Shown here: piece by piece, positions 1 to 10,800 of the stretch
Position numbering within the stretch: position 1 is the first letter of the stretch
Layout of the letters: the number at the start of each line of letters is the position of its first letter
NCBI RefSeq assembly: GCF_028009165.1
Contig: NC_079243.1
Coordinates: forward strand, 1,612,001 to 1,676,000
Reading direction: 5' to 3'
Source of the DNA: Akanthomyces muscarius
Taxonomy: Eukaryota; Ascomycota; Sordariomycetes; Hypocreales; Cordycipitaceae
Length of the DNA: 64,000 bases
Program-made: the position numbers and the translations under genes
Notes under the pieces: generated by a model
What the model was told of the DNA's origin: nothing
Database searches by the model: none
The model's input: the letters and a program-made list of their open reading frames with translations, nothing else

Positions 1-3000
1 GAGATGGAGTGGCGTTTGTCCAGCATGATTTTTCCGCGACATATCCAGCCCAGCACCAGTCAGTAATCTAATCAGGTGCATGCCGACGTCACGCTTATGG
101 CGGCGATTGTCGACGTAGAAACAAAGTTCATGCAAGAGACCATTGCCTGCGTTATCAACAGCCTCCAGGTCGAGTAGCTCCAGACTATCCAAAACATCCA
201 GCCACTGCACAATCAGGCCAATGTCGTGCTGAGACGTCACGCCTTTGATTGCCTCGTGTGCAATTTTGCGCCCCTGAAAGTCTTGAATTTGTTTCGAGGC
301 GCCGGCATCTATCAGGTACTCGAGAGTCCATACACGTTCCTGACTGATAAGGGAGGGCTTGCCTACAGCGTCGAACAGTGCAGTCCTTCCTTCATTGTCC
401 TTTGCATCAATGTCCGCGCCAGCTTGAATAAGGCAGTCGGCAGATTCCTGACCACTCTGTAGACTGCTTATGCTTCGAAACGGCGTGAGCCCGCGGTGGT
501 TCTTCACGTTGGGATCTGCCCCAGCTCGCAGCAGAAGACGGACGTGTTCTGGACCGGCATTGTAAGATGATCGGTCGAGCAACAAATGCAGTGCACTATT
601 TCCATCATGGTCTGCGATATCACAATCACTACCATATTCAAGCAGCGTTGAGATGACATTTGGCGAGCCGCGTACTGCGCAATGGAGCGGAGTTTTGCCT
701 TCCTTATTCTTCGCGTTAACATCAGCGCCCCCATCTTCTACGAGGATCGAAATGGCCTCGGGCTTGCTGACAGAGTGAAGGGGTGTGTTTTTCTTGCGAT
801 CAACAGCCGTGGCATCGGCGCCTGCCACGACCAACGCGCGAACCAGCTCAGCCGAGTTGGTTGCTCGGTGCAAAATGGTCTGTCCCATGCTGTCATGATG
901 ATTCACATCCAATCCAGCAGCAAATAGAGAGCTCAGCAACTTTTTGGCGTTTTCCATCATGATTGTGTCCCTGTTTATGCACTCCAAATTGGAATTGTTG
1001 AACATGCCACGCAAGCAGCTGTGGGTTGCAGAACTGGTCGGCTTCGGGGTGTAATCGATATCAACCGCCAGCGGGTGTCGGTCGCCGATGCTGAGCGCAT
1101 GCACATCCGCCCCGGCTTGTAGTAGTAAATTGATGGTCTCGAAATCGAGGCTACCACAGGCTGAATAGAGAAAAGTATTTCCGTGGACCTTGGTATTGAC
1201 ATTTACACCAGGATACTCCAGTATGCGGGCTACCAGCCGAGACTGCCCGCTACATGCAGCCCATGCCAGTGCCCAGTGCACTTTTTCGATATTCGCAACA
1301 TGTTTCAGCATTTCATCGAATACTTCAAAGTGGCCTCTTTCGCAGGCGCATCGAAGAGGACTCTCGCCGTGGTCAGGTATAACATGAGCAGTGTGATTTG
1401 ACGTAGAACCTAGACCCTTTCGGATCAAAGGACTCACGTCGGCTTGTAGCAATAGGCGGGCTACCAAGAAGTGATTCTTTTGAGCGGCTTTATGCAGCGG
1501 GGTGAAGCCGTCAACAGTATCAGTCAGATATAGCTTGGCGTCTGCGGCGATTAATTTCTTGACCGTGTCGGCATGGCCTTCACTAGCAGCCCACCAACTG
1601 TAGCGTTATAATGTTAATGAAGCACCGGGTGGATTAAACCAAAGAATACTGAAACAACTTACACAGGAGTTCGTCCGTGGCCATCGAGGGAGTCTACATC
1701 CTCACCGCGGCGGATGAGTTCTCCAATGTATCCTGTGAGACCCAATCTCGCGGCGACGTGGGCTTGCGAGACATCCCACGCGTTGCTCTTCCACTCTAGG
1801 CGGCACCAAACCCGTCTTAAGAAATCATTTCCAAGAAACTGGGAAACTTTGGTACACAGCTCTGAGTCGTCGGACGAAGCGGAGCACGCTGCGACAACAT
1901 GCTTAAACCAATTGCCAGTCGCATACTTGATGAACGGGTATTTCTGCCACAATGTCACCTTGGCATCAGTAGTAGAGCGATGTGCCTGTTCGAGAAGACT
2001 GGCAGGAAAGTTGTCCAAGCTTCCACTCTGGAGGTAGCGGAGGCAGGCTGATGCCAGCTGCTCGTGGGCATCTCCGGAATCCACGACAGGATAGCCAGGG
2101 CCACCCTTCGGCCTTGTAACACCTTTCAGGTACTCGGTAAAAGAGTGGTGTATCACAGAGACTGTTTCATCAGCGAGTATCTCCAGAAGTGGGCCACAGG
2201 CTGCTTTGACGAGGTCTTTTCGCGCTTTCAAACTTGAGCTCTCGTCAACCACGCTGAGCATTTCAGCGATTTCAAGCAGTCGGAGTGGCCGCGTGGCATG
2301 CGTGACTGCCTGCAGGATCAGCCGCTGGATCTGTTCGTCTACCCCGGAGCGAGCAAAATGCTCTGCAAGAAGATTCGTGTAGAGGACGCCGAGGTCGGTG
2401 GGGAGGCGTGCCAGGGCTGTTTCTATGTCGGTGTCGGGTTTAAGAAAGGTATCCATTGTGAGCCGGGCGTATAGGAAGAGACCGTTTGCTCTGCCCGGGA
2501 CCGCGCTGATGATTGAAGGCCAGTACTTTTCATCGATTTGTGATTTTTTCAAGGAGTGCTTGACGAAGTGCGAGATGTCGTTATCGACCTCGTCTTCCTG
2601 GAGACGAATTTTGAGACATGATATCGAATGCAAGGGAGTCTCGACGGATGGAACAGGCCGGCTCGTCATGAGGACCTTGACCCTGTCAGGCCGCCAAAGT
2701 CCGAGGTTTGCGAGTGCTTGGAGGAACGAATCATTGCCATGGTCCATTTCATCAAGAGCGTCGGTAATGCAAAACACTTTTCCGGTCAAGCATGCAAAAG
2801 CCATTTTTAAATCTTTCCACATGTCATCTGGCGATACACTCTCCAAAGACCGACCATCCTTGACGTAGGAGTACAGCTGCTGCTGCAAAACTGGACTGTG
2901 CTCCAGGAGCTGATCCATCCAGTCGCGCAGCAGTGCCGCAGGCTCATGGTTGGCATCGATGATTTGCCGAAAGAAAAAGTACAAGACTGGGCATTTGGGT

Positions 3001-3341
3001 TCCGACGTGGTCAATTCAGCGATAAGTTTGGCGGCCATGACCGATTTGCCCGACCCAGGTATCCCTTTGACCCAGAGAAGGCCATGGTCTCGATTCGTCA
3101 GCCACTGCTGGTACTCGGGCAAAGCAGTAAGCCAGTCCCCGGTCCCTGAAAGGTATGAGGATGCATGCTTTCTGTATTCACCGCCCGAGATGTCGTACGC
3201 GGTTGGCTGAAGCCACTCTCGCACTTTGGTGAGCTTGTTCGCTGCAAGTGGGGAAGTCCCAAATGAATCTTTGTTTGGCTTGTCCGTCACAACGAAGCCG
3301 TCACTGTTTTCGCTGTCGGAATTAACGACATTTACAGACAT
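1..3341 (-). CDS. NACHT-ankyrin NLR-like protein (3' end beyond window)
   Basis: Fungal NOD-like-receptor architecture. Exon 1 is 3341-1663 and exon 2 is 1597 to the window edge; the 65-nt intron 1662-1598 has donor GTAAGT and acceptor CTACAG. The first in-frame ATG is at 3341, and the reading frame is open to base 1, giving at least 1,092 residues. A short Ser/Asp-rich N-terminus (about 75 residues) precedes a NACHT NTPase: Walker A GIPGSGKS near residues 93-100, Walker B-like FCITDALDEMD near 190-199, then a winged-helix-like region. Exon 2 translates as about 11 ankyrin repeats with repeated TPLH and LLLxAGAD patterns and no stops. No HET, lipase or nucleosidase effector domain is visible at the N-terminus. 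Family knowledge: such proteins act in heterokaryon incompatibility or innate immunity, with NACHT as oligomerising switch and repeats as sensor. The specific ligand and role here are unknown. The stop codon lies outside the window. Confidence 0.88.
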
Positions 3342-3971
3342 TGTCAAATCACATGTGTTCAAAATGAAGAACAATCAAGTCACCACTCGCGGACTGGGCT
3401 CCAGCGTTAATGATGCAAGGGGACGTATAGGGTACCGCACGAACGCGGGGAAGGAGTCTGGCTTACCACCACGGAGAAGTACGCCACAGCCTGATTCTAA
3501 GCCAACGTGAGTGATCCTTGATTGCTTGGCTCAGCGATAATGATAACCGCCTCCAGTCAGGCAAGTTTCCTTCTTTGCACAGCGATTCTTTGTCGTGAGG
3601 TGGTTCATACCCAAGAATGTAACAGCCAATTTCGAACTTTTGAGCTTCGGTCTATTTTGCCATCTGCGCTAAGTTTGATTTGTTTGATTTCAGTACAACA
3701 CTCGACTGGACGTTGTAGCGATCGATAGACCCTAGTGAGTAACTGAGTAGCGCCGTCTCTGCAGGACATCCACGATCCCATACAGTTAGTTTCACAGTTT
3801 CAGTACTTGGGAAACATCATATGTTGTGTAGATGTCATTTTTTTAGTTTCATTCCCTATGGACATCAAAATGCAGACCCTGCCATGCTGAGAATCTTTCC
3901 CATCCGGACGCAACACCACAAGAAAATAACAAAAACCGCAGCATCCCCCGGCGCAACCCAATTTTCCTTTT
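3342..3971. other. Intergenic: NLR promoter and eL21 3' region
   Basis: No supportable gene. This 630-bp stretch should hold the upstream region of the NACHT-ankyrin gene and the 3' untranslated region of the eL21 gene. Small open frames here overlap each other and lack family motifs. Confidence 0.6.
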
Positions 3972-4703
3972 TTAAATCGTAGTCTCGTAGGGGAGAGGGG
4001 TGACAGTCTCGGGGGGCACGTCGGTGAGGGAGACGGTGCGGGCCTCACGGGGCATGAGCGGCAGGCGCTTGAGGTGGACGGTGGTGCCGCTGGCGCTGGC
4101 AGCCTTCTTCTTCTCGGCGTTCTCCTTGACGCGGCGGAGGAAGTCGTCGCGGGAGCGCGAAGGCTGAACATGCTCGATGCGGATGTTCAGGCGCTTCTCC
4201 AGGTAACGGTGGTTGACCTTCTTGTAGATGATGATGCCGACGGAGGACTTGGTGACGTTGTAGACGACACCGGTCTTGCCGTGGTAGACCTTGAAGGGCA
4301 TACTGTTTACCCGGTTAGTTTCCGACTTCCATTCGTTCAAAAGTTCTCCCTCGTTCGTTCGCTCGCAAATAATCGCTACGTCAAACGTTCGGGATGGTGG
4401 TTGAATCTTACCCCTTCTGGACGGCACCGTTGACCTTGATATCGACAATATCACCGACGCTATTTGCTCATTAGCCATTCCATTCCTTCTGTCGCAAATT
4501 TCTCCGTCTCGCTTCGAGGTCGACATACCGGTACTGGCGCAGGTAGGTGGTCATAGACAGCATACCCTTCTTGCGAAAGTCGCGGGCGAAGGCATACTAC
4601 ACAACTTGGTCAGTACAAAAGACGATTCCCCTCATCCCCCCAACATTCGAATTCGAGAATAACGTACGCGGGTGCCCGCTCTCTTTCCGTAGGAGTGACC
4701 CAT
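3972..4703 (-). CDS. RPL21: 60S ribosomal protein eL21 (L21e)
   Basis: Structural protein of the large cytosolic ribosomal subunit. Four exons: 4703-4668, 4596-4529, 4459-4412 and 4302-3972. They sum to 483 nt, or 160 residues, the same length as yeast L21. The first exon encodes only 12 residues (MGHSYGKRAGTR). Exon 2 continues YAFARDFRKKG, exon 3 carries VGDIVDIKVNGAVQKG, and exon 4 carries the conserved KTGVVYNVTKSSVG and YLEKRLNIRIEHVQ segments, ending PYETTI. Donors are GTACGT, GTATGT and GTAAGA; all acceptors are AG. The gene is divergent from the uS4 gene, and the two start codons are 421 bp apart. An intron-rich 5' end with a short first exon is usual for fungal ribosomal protein genes. 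Confidence 0.96.
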
Positions 4704-5124
4704 TTTGTCTGATTGTTACCGGAACGACACGGGGAGTTTCGGTGTTGGTGATCGTGGATTGACAAAGTGCAACAAAAGCGCGAGTGGATTGACTACTGAT
4801 TTTGCGCACAGCTTGTGGGCTTGCGATGCTTAGCTAATACTTTTTTTTTCGTTGCCCTTGTCCACTTTCTCGCTACCGCTGGTTTGCGTAGGGCAAAGAA
4901 ATGCACTTGGTGGGATGGTGGCCCGTGCGCCCCGGTTAGGGTTCGCAAAAATTGGCACACGTGACCCTGCCGTGTGGCCGTGTCCAATCCCCACAACACT
5001 TTAACGATTTCCCAGGCCTGCGCAAAAGTTCACCCTCCAGCAACCATCACGGAGTAAAGTCAAGTAAGTGCTCAAAGTTGACCCCAATTGAGATTCCTTC
5101 AATTCCTAACATCTTCAACCCAGG
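4704..5124. promoter_or_regulatory. Shared divergent promoter of eL21 and uS4 genes
   Basis: 421 bp between two ribosomal-protein start codons reading away from each other. It contains TTAGGGTT at 4936-4943, a telomere-repeat-like sequence matching the Tbf1-type site known from ribosomal protein promoters of several ascomycetes, and a CACGTG palindrome at 4958-4963, 14 bp further on. A T-run lies near 4842-4850. The sites are seen directly; binding and shared control are inferred. Confidence 0.65.
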
Positions 5125-5848
5125 ATGCCTCCCCGCGCCCACTCCAAGACCTCTCGTGTCCCCCGTAGACCTTTCGAGTCTGCCCGACTGTCAGTATTCA
5201 CCGGCCACTGAACATGAGCTTGTCTCTGTTTACGTCGATTGTGACTTAAAACTGACTCCGATGCAATAGTGACTCCGAGCTGAAGCTCGTTGGCGAGTAT
5301 GGCCTCCGCAACAAGCGTGAGGTGTGGCGCGTCGGTCTGACGCTGTCCAAGATTCGTCGTGCTGCTCGGTAAGATATTGCCAAGCCTCGAATTATACATG
5401 GACGAAGAAAATTGGCTAACGATTTCTTCCCACCTGCAGTCAGCTCCTCACCCTCGACGAGAAGGACCCCAAGCGTCTGTTCGAAGGCAATGCCCTCATT
5501 CGCCGTCTCGTCCGTGTCGGTGTCCTCGACGAGTCCCGCATGAAACTCGATTACGTTCTTGCCCTCAAGCTTGAGGATTTCCTTGAGCGTCGTCTCCAGA
5601 CCTGCGTCTACAAGCTTGGTCTTGCCAAGTCCATCCACCACGCCCGTGTCCTGATCCGCCAGCGCCACATCCGCGTCGGCAAGCAGATCGTCAACGTTCC
5701 TTCTTTCATTGTCCGTCTCGACTCCCAGAAGCACATTGACTTTGCTCTCAACTCTCCCTTCGGCTCTGGTCGTCCTGGCCGTGTCCGCAGAAAGAAGGCC
5801 AAGGCTGCTGCCGATGGCGCTGAGGGCGAGGAGGAGGAGGAGGAGTAA
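5125..5848 (+). CDS. RPS9: 40S ribosomal protein uS4 (S9)
   Basis: Small-subunit ribosomal protein needed for 18S rRNA binding and decoding accuracy. Exons 5125-5189, 5270-5368 and 5440-5848 total 573 nt, or 190 residues, close to yeast S9. Exon 1 encodes [21 protein letters not shown]; the frame then requires the less common donor GTCAGT at 5190, because the nearby GTATTC would bring a stop into frame. Exon 2 gives [19 protein letters not shown]; exon 3 gives the S4 RNA-binding domain ([38 protein letters not shown]). The C-terminus is an acidic Glu run coded by GAG repeats at 5826-5845, typical of fungal S9. Divergent partner of the eL21 gene; its 3' end faces SLU7. Confidence 0.96.
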
Positions 5849-6095
5849 ATGCATAGACAACGAAAGTTAGTGCTTGCCCTCACGAACATTGTGAAATGAA
5901 AATGCCATTTGAAATTCGGAAAGGGATTTCGCGTCATAGCTCGGGGCGTTGATCAATGGAATAAAAATGGAAATGATTACAAACAATTACGGCATTGTCG
6001 CTCGCGACGTGAAAATGTTTACATAACACTTAGCTAGCATCGCTCAGTGGTATAATGCTAGTATCTTTTTAAGACATATGTACAAGGGGTTCCAT

Positions 6096-7481
6096 TTATA
6101 TGAGCTCGTCCTTGCCCAAGAAATTCGCCATGGGGTCCGCTGCCACGGTTCTCTTGCGGCGGTATTCCTCCATCTCTTCTTCAGTGACGCCATTCATCAT
6201 TTCTTCTCGAGTTCTCTTCTTGGGCTTTTCAACGTCTTCCGATTTGATGGCAAGCTTCTTTTCGTCGGCTTGTGTCCCTTCGACGTCACCATCAGCGAGA
6301 TTGGCGCCTGAGCGTTGTAGTTCCGCAGCCTCCCATGCCAGCTTGCCCTCGTTTCCAGTGCAGTAACTGTTCTTCACAAAAGAGTGGCAGCAAGCATACC
6401 CCCATTTGAAACTTGCCCACCAACTCCCCCATACTGCAGTGTGGTTGTTGATCAAGACGTCTTCCTTGTACTTTGACTTGGCCTTCTTTCTCGGCGCGCC
6501 CTTGATCAACCCAGCCTCGTCGTATTCGACAAAGGTTTCGGATTCTGTAATTGTCATGTTGCGCAGAGAGCTTGGCATCGCCTTCTGCTCTCCACCGCCG
6601 TATTTTTCTCGGAGCAAGTTTTCTCTCGCGGCTCGCTTCTGCTCCTCCTCCTCGGCCTCCTGTTTACGGAGAAAGGCTCCGGCAGTGGGGTTGGCTTGCA
6701 TATGTAAAGAAGTATCGCCAGACTTCTCCTGAGCCTCCCATGCGAGTCTTTGGGCCTGTTCGAATTCACCGGCATCGCCAGACGACCGCATAAATCCTTC
6801 CTCGGCAAACATATCCGCGGCTTTGTCGGCGGTCGCGCCACCATCAACCAGCGATCGCGTCTTGGGGTCGTACTTGGCCGACTCAAGATCCAGATTCAGC
6901 AAATATTTAGCCGTATCTTCTCGTATACGCAGCTGTCGCGTAGCTGTGCTCTGGTGCTTGCTCATATCGTTCTCCTCTGCGTACTTGTCGCCGTCATCGT
7001 CCTCATCGTCGGCGCCGGCGCCTTGTTGTGCCATTTTTCGCAGTTTCTCCATTTCGTTGTAGTCTTCGACCACATGTTTGTATTCTTTGGCGTCGTAGCC
7101 GTTCCAGCGATCTCGTTTGGCGTCCCAGTTTAGGTTGACGTTTTGGACGATCTCGTCGGCCTGGATGTCCTTGCCAGTCCACTTTGCTCCCTTTGCGCGA
7201 GGCCGGCTCAGGCAATCCTTGGCCTTGTGTGTCATGGCGCCGCAATTCTCGCAGGCGCCTTTGCGATACTTGGTAGCGGCCGGGCCAGCCTTTCTGCCGC
7301 GGTCGTACCATTTTGTGGATTCTTGCTTTTCTTCGCGACGCTGATGCTTCAGGTAATCGGCGCCGTCGTCATCGTCATCGCCCGCATAGAAGGGTTTCTT
7401 GCTGATGAAAGAGGGAATGTAAATGTTCTCTTCCTTATTCGCAGCGCCAGTCTCGGGTTTTCTCTGTGGTGGGGGAGGCAT
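6096..7481 (-). CDS. SLU7: Pre-mRNA splicing factor SLU7
   Basis: Second-step splicing factor that helps position the 3' splice site in the catalytic spliceosome. Single exon, 461 residues, ATG at 7481. Visible features: N-terminal [13 protein letters not shown] (residues 22-34), a CCHC zinc knuckle with Cys77, Cys80, His85 and Cys90, the [18 protein letters not shown] stretch, a charged middle, and the C-terminal block containing [18 protein letters not shown] then NSYCTG. These are hallmarks of SLU7 in order. The protein ends near KDELI; this is not an ER-retention signal, since the final Ile follows it and the protein is nuclear. Convergent with uS4 (247 bp between stops) and divergent from REV3 (376 bp between starts). 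Confidence 0.95.
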   Translation of the reverse strand: MPPPPQRKPETGAANKEENIYIPSFISKKPFYAGDDDDDGADYLKHQRREEKQESTKWYDRGRKAGPAATKYRKGACENCGAMTHKAKDCLSRPRAKGAKWTGKDIQADEIVQNVNLNWDAKRDRWNGYDAKEYKHVVEDYNEMEKLRKMAQQGAGADDEDDDGDKYAEENDMSKHQSTATRQLRIREDTAKYLLNLDLESAKYDPKTRSLVDGGATADKAADMFAEEGFMRSSGDAGEFEQAQRLAWEAQEKSGDTSLHMQANPTAGAFLRKQEAEEEEQKRAARENLLREKYGGGEQKAMPSSLRNMTITESETFVEYDEAGLIKGAPRKKAKSKYKEDVLINNHTAVWGSWWASFKWGYACCHSFVKNSYCTGNEGKLAWEAAELQRSGANLADGDVEGTQADEKKLAIKSEDVEKPKKRTREEMMNGVTEEEMEEYRRKRTVAADPMANFLGKDELI

Positions 7482-7857
7482 CGTTCTGGTGGCGAGCAGA
7501 CTGCGCGCAGTCTGCTGTTTGAGTGTATCGTAGATGGAGACGATTATAGGCTAATAGATGTAGTGCGGAAGGTGATTATCGTAGGCAGCGCGCCGACATC
7601 GACCTGCTGTCGAGCAAAGGCTGCGCAAAAGAATAGGCAATGACAGGCGATAAGAGGCGATTATCGTCACGTGCGTTCGCGTAGTGGAGATTGCATCGCT
7701 GCCTGCCTGTCGCGTCGCGGGGGCCACTCTCTTTATGTATGTGAGTGAGCAAGCATCTACAGCAGTGGCGTCAAAGTTTTGGCCTCAAAAGTTCATTGCT
7801 TTCAAGTCTCGACTTACCAAACGCCATGCGCTCAGATGGATTCACGTGTTGGAGATA
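7482..7857. promoter_or_regulatory. Divergent SLU7-REV3 promoter
   Basis: 376 bp between the start codons of SLU7 (-) and REV3 (+). It contains GATTATCG twice (about 7573 and 7659) and a CACGTG palindrome at 7668-7673, close to the second copy. The motifs are seen; their function is not known. Confidence 0.45.
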
Positions 7858-10800
7858 ATGGACTTGTTCCGCGTCAGGTTGAACTGTATCGACAATTACC
7901 AGGCGACGCCCACTGTATACGACCCGCAGCTTCGCAATGACATACGACCTTCGCAGGCGGCCAGGGGGCCAAAAGTTCCCGTCATCCGCATCTTCGGGTC
8001 GACAGAGACGGGCCAGAAAGTGTGCGCACATATTCATGGAGCCTTTCCCTATTTATTCGTCGAATACGAAGGTGGTCTTTCCCAAGATGAAGGTGTGTAA
8101 GACCCCTGTCAGTAAATAACATGGTGTTGACTGGTCTCAAGTCGGATCCTACATTTATAGGCTGCATCTCTCCATTGACCATGCTCTTTCCGTGAGCTTT
8201 CGACGAGATGAGCAAGGCCTCAATTCGAGATTCGTTGCGCGCATCACCCTTGTCAAAGGTGTCCCGTTCTACGGCTACCATGTCGGATATCGCTTCTTCC
8301 TCAAGATTTACATGTTCAACCCCATGGTAATGACGCGCTTAGCTGATTTGCTTCAACAAGGCGCCATATTGAAGCAAAAGTTTCAGCCTTATGAGGCTCA
8401 CCTGCAGTACCTCTCTCAATTTATGATCGACTATAACTTGTTCGGCTGCGACTATTTGGATGCATCGCAGGCGGCATTTCGTGCGCCTGTTCCTGCTCAC
8501 AAAGACGGTTCCAATTCTTTGCATTTGTGGCATGACCTGTCCATACCTCGTGGTCGCGTAACTGAGGATCATGCATTACCTCGTGTTAGCCGCTGCTCCA
8601 TCGAGGTGGATATATGCGTGCAGGACATCACAAACCGAAAGCTGGTGCAAGAACGGCAGCTCCATCATCAATTTGTTGAGCTCAGAAATCCGTTGCCGAA
8701 CGATATGAAGCTCGTACATAGCATGGCAGGATTATGGAAAGATGAAACGGCACGGCGACGACGGCGCATGCCTCAACTCAAACCTGGCAGCACGCCATTT
8801 CCGCCTGAAGCTTTGGTGCCGATGTCTGCGGAGCCACGAGCTTCACTGTCACAGGCTTGGATCCACGAGGATGAGTACAAGATGAAAATTGAAGAGCTGG
8901 CTGCTGCAGATCGTGAAAGTGTTGGCCCCGATTTGCCCACTTTTGATGATTTTCTTCGGCCAGTTCCATTTGAGGCGACTATCAAGACCGTACTACAATC
9001 AGTTGAAGACCTGCATCCCACCAGTCTTGTGCCAGCACTTGGCCTCCCGTCTGGAGTCACAGCCAGCAAGATTGATCCGGCAAGCAGTATTGAGGTCGAT
9101 GAACACAAGGCGCGACAAGCAGACGCTGCCGATGAATCTTTTTATTTCCAACAGTCCGATGATGAAGCTTTGCATCAACTGATGAAAGACGAGGAGCAAG
9201 ATTCAGATTCAGAAGCCGAGGCAGACTCTCCAGAAAATCTTATGGATTCGGCGATATCTGGAGAGAGAAAACTGGAGGAGTTGATGCCGGGCATTTGTGT
9301 GAGCGGCTGCAGAACAGGTCGTCCGCCTGTGATGGCTGTATCAAGCACCATTATAAAAGCTGCTGAGAATGGCGGTTTTATCGGGAAATCTAAATACCAC
9401 AACCTCGCGCCAAATCAGAAGAGAGAGCTGAAACGTTCCGGTTCTGGGCTCTGGTCTGACATGCTTTCGAAAAAGGCCAAACAAGAGGACATGACTCCAC
9501 CGAAGACAAAGACGGAGCGAGGCGCCCACGAGCGAAGAGCTACATTCAGCTTGCCGTCTTCGCCAGCACCAAAAGTTACAGACGGACTCACCTCGCCAAG
9601 CCCTACGCTCAATTTTCCGATTGTCAAGAATCAGAATGACCCCCACGCAAGATTGCGCCTGAGCCAAAGAAGCAAACCATCGGCTTCACAAGCAAGCAAT
9701 GGTAGCCTGCCCGAACAGCACCATTCAGAGTTTTTGTCTGCTTTCACTTCGTCTGACAATCACGGATTTTATTTTCCATCCTCGCAACCATTTTCCTCGT
9801 CACATGCTAGTCTCCTCGACTCCACGAGCAGCAATGCCGCAGACAAGATTCCACAAGCGATCGCCGAGGCGTCGTCACGCCCAACCATAATTTTTTCAAC
9901 CCTCCCACCGCCGCCAAGCCATGCAGACTCGCTAGTGCATTTCCATTTGCCTGATCAGCTTTATCAAGACCCATTTTTCAGCAATGAGAAGGATGTTCCT
10001 GTCAGGAGTAGGGAATATGCAGGCCGAGAATTTCGGTTGCTGGGTGACTCGCTTCCATATTTACCCGCCTTTGACTTCGGTGGCATCTTTGACTCTCCCA
10101 ACGACTGCAACGGAACTCTTAAAGTAACTTCCGTGCCCTCTGATCTCGCACTACAGAGACAGAGGAAGAAATGCACATTGCGGACCTGGGAAATTGGTGC
10201 TCCGCCTCCCACATTTATCGAGGTTGCACACTGGCTCGAGGAGAAGGAGTTGGCTGCAAAGTCACAAAGTTTTGTGCAACGTCGCAACAGATACCTGTCT
10301 CAGATCGACGGCCCAACGCCAAAAAACAAGCATGGCTTTAAGTACACGCAGCAGCGCAAGTCCACCAGTGTTCAGCATGAAGTGCAGTATATGAGTACCA
10401 TGAGCCTTGAGGTTCACGTTAACACGCGAGCGAAGTTGGTGCCCAACCCCGAAGAAGATGAAGTGCAGTGCATCTTTTGGTGCTGCAAGGGCGACGAAGT
10501 GACGTACGCCTCTCAAGGTGACGGCGACGGCACCATATCTGGCCTTATCGTTCTGGGATCGGGAAGTGACGCGACAAGACGCATGCGCAAAGCTTGCAAA
10601 GCCGAAGTAATTGAAGAGGAATCGGAGCTAGATCTACTTGTGCGCATAGTTGACGTGGTGAAGGAACTAGATCCCGATGTTTTAACGGGATACGAAGTTC
10701 ATGGCGGTTCCTGGGGCTTTTTGATGGAGAGAGCAAGACTCAAATATGACTATAATCTATGCGACGAGCTCTCCAGAGTTAATGCCCAGTCGCACGGTAG

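Noticed and set aside
4074..4433. Plus-strand frame across the eL21 gene
   Set aside because: Antisense to a conserved ribosomal protein exon.
6096..6110. KDEL-like C-terminus of SLU7 as an ER-retention signal
   Set aside because: An Ile follows the motif and the protein is a nuclear splicing factor.
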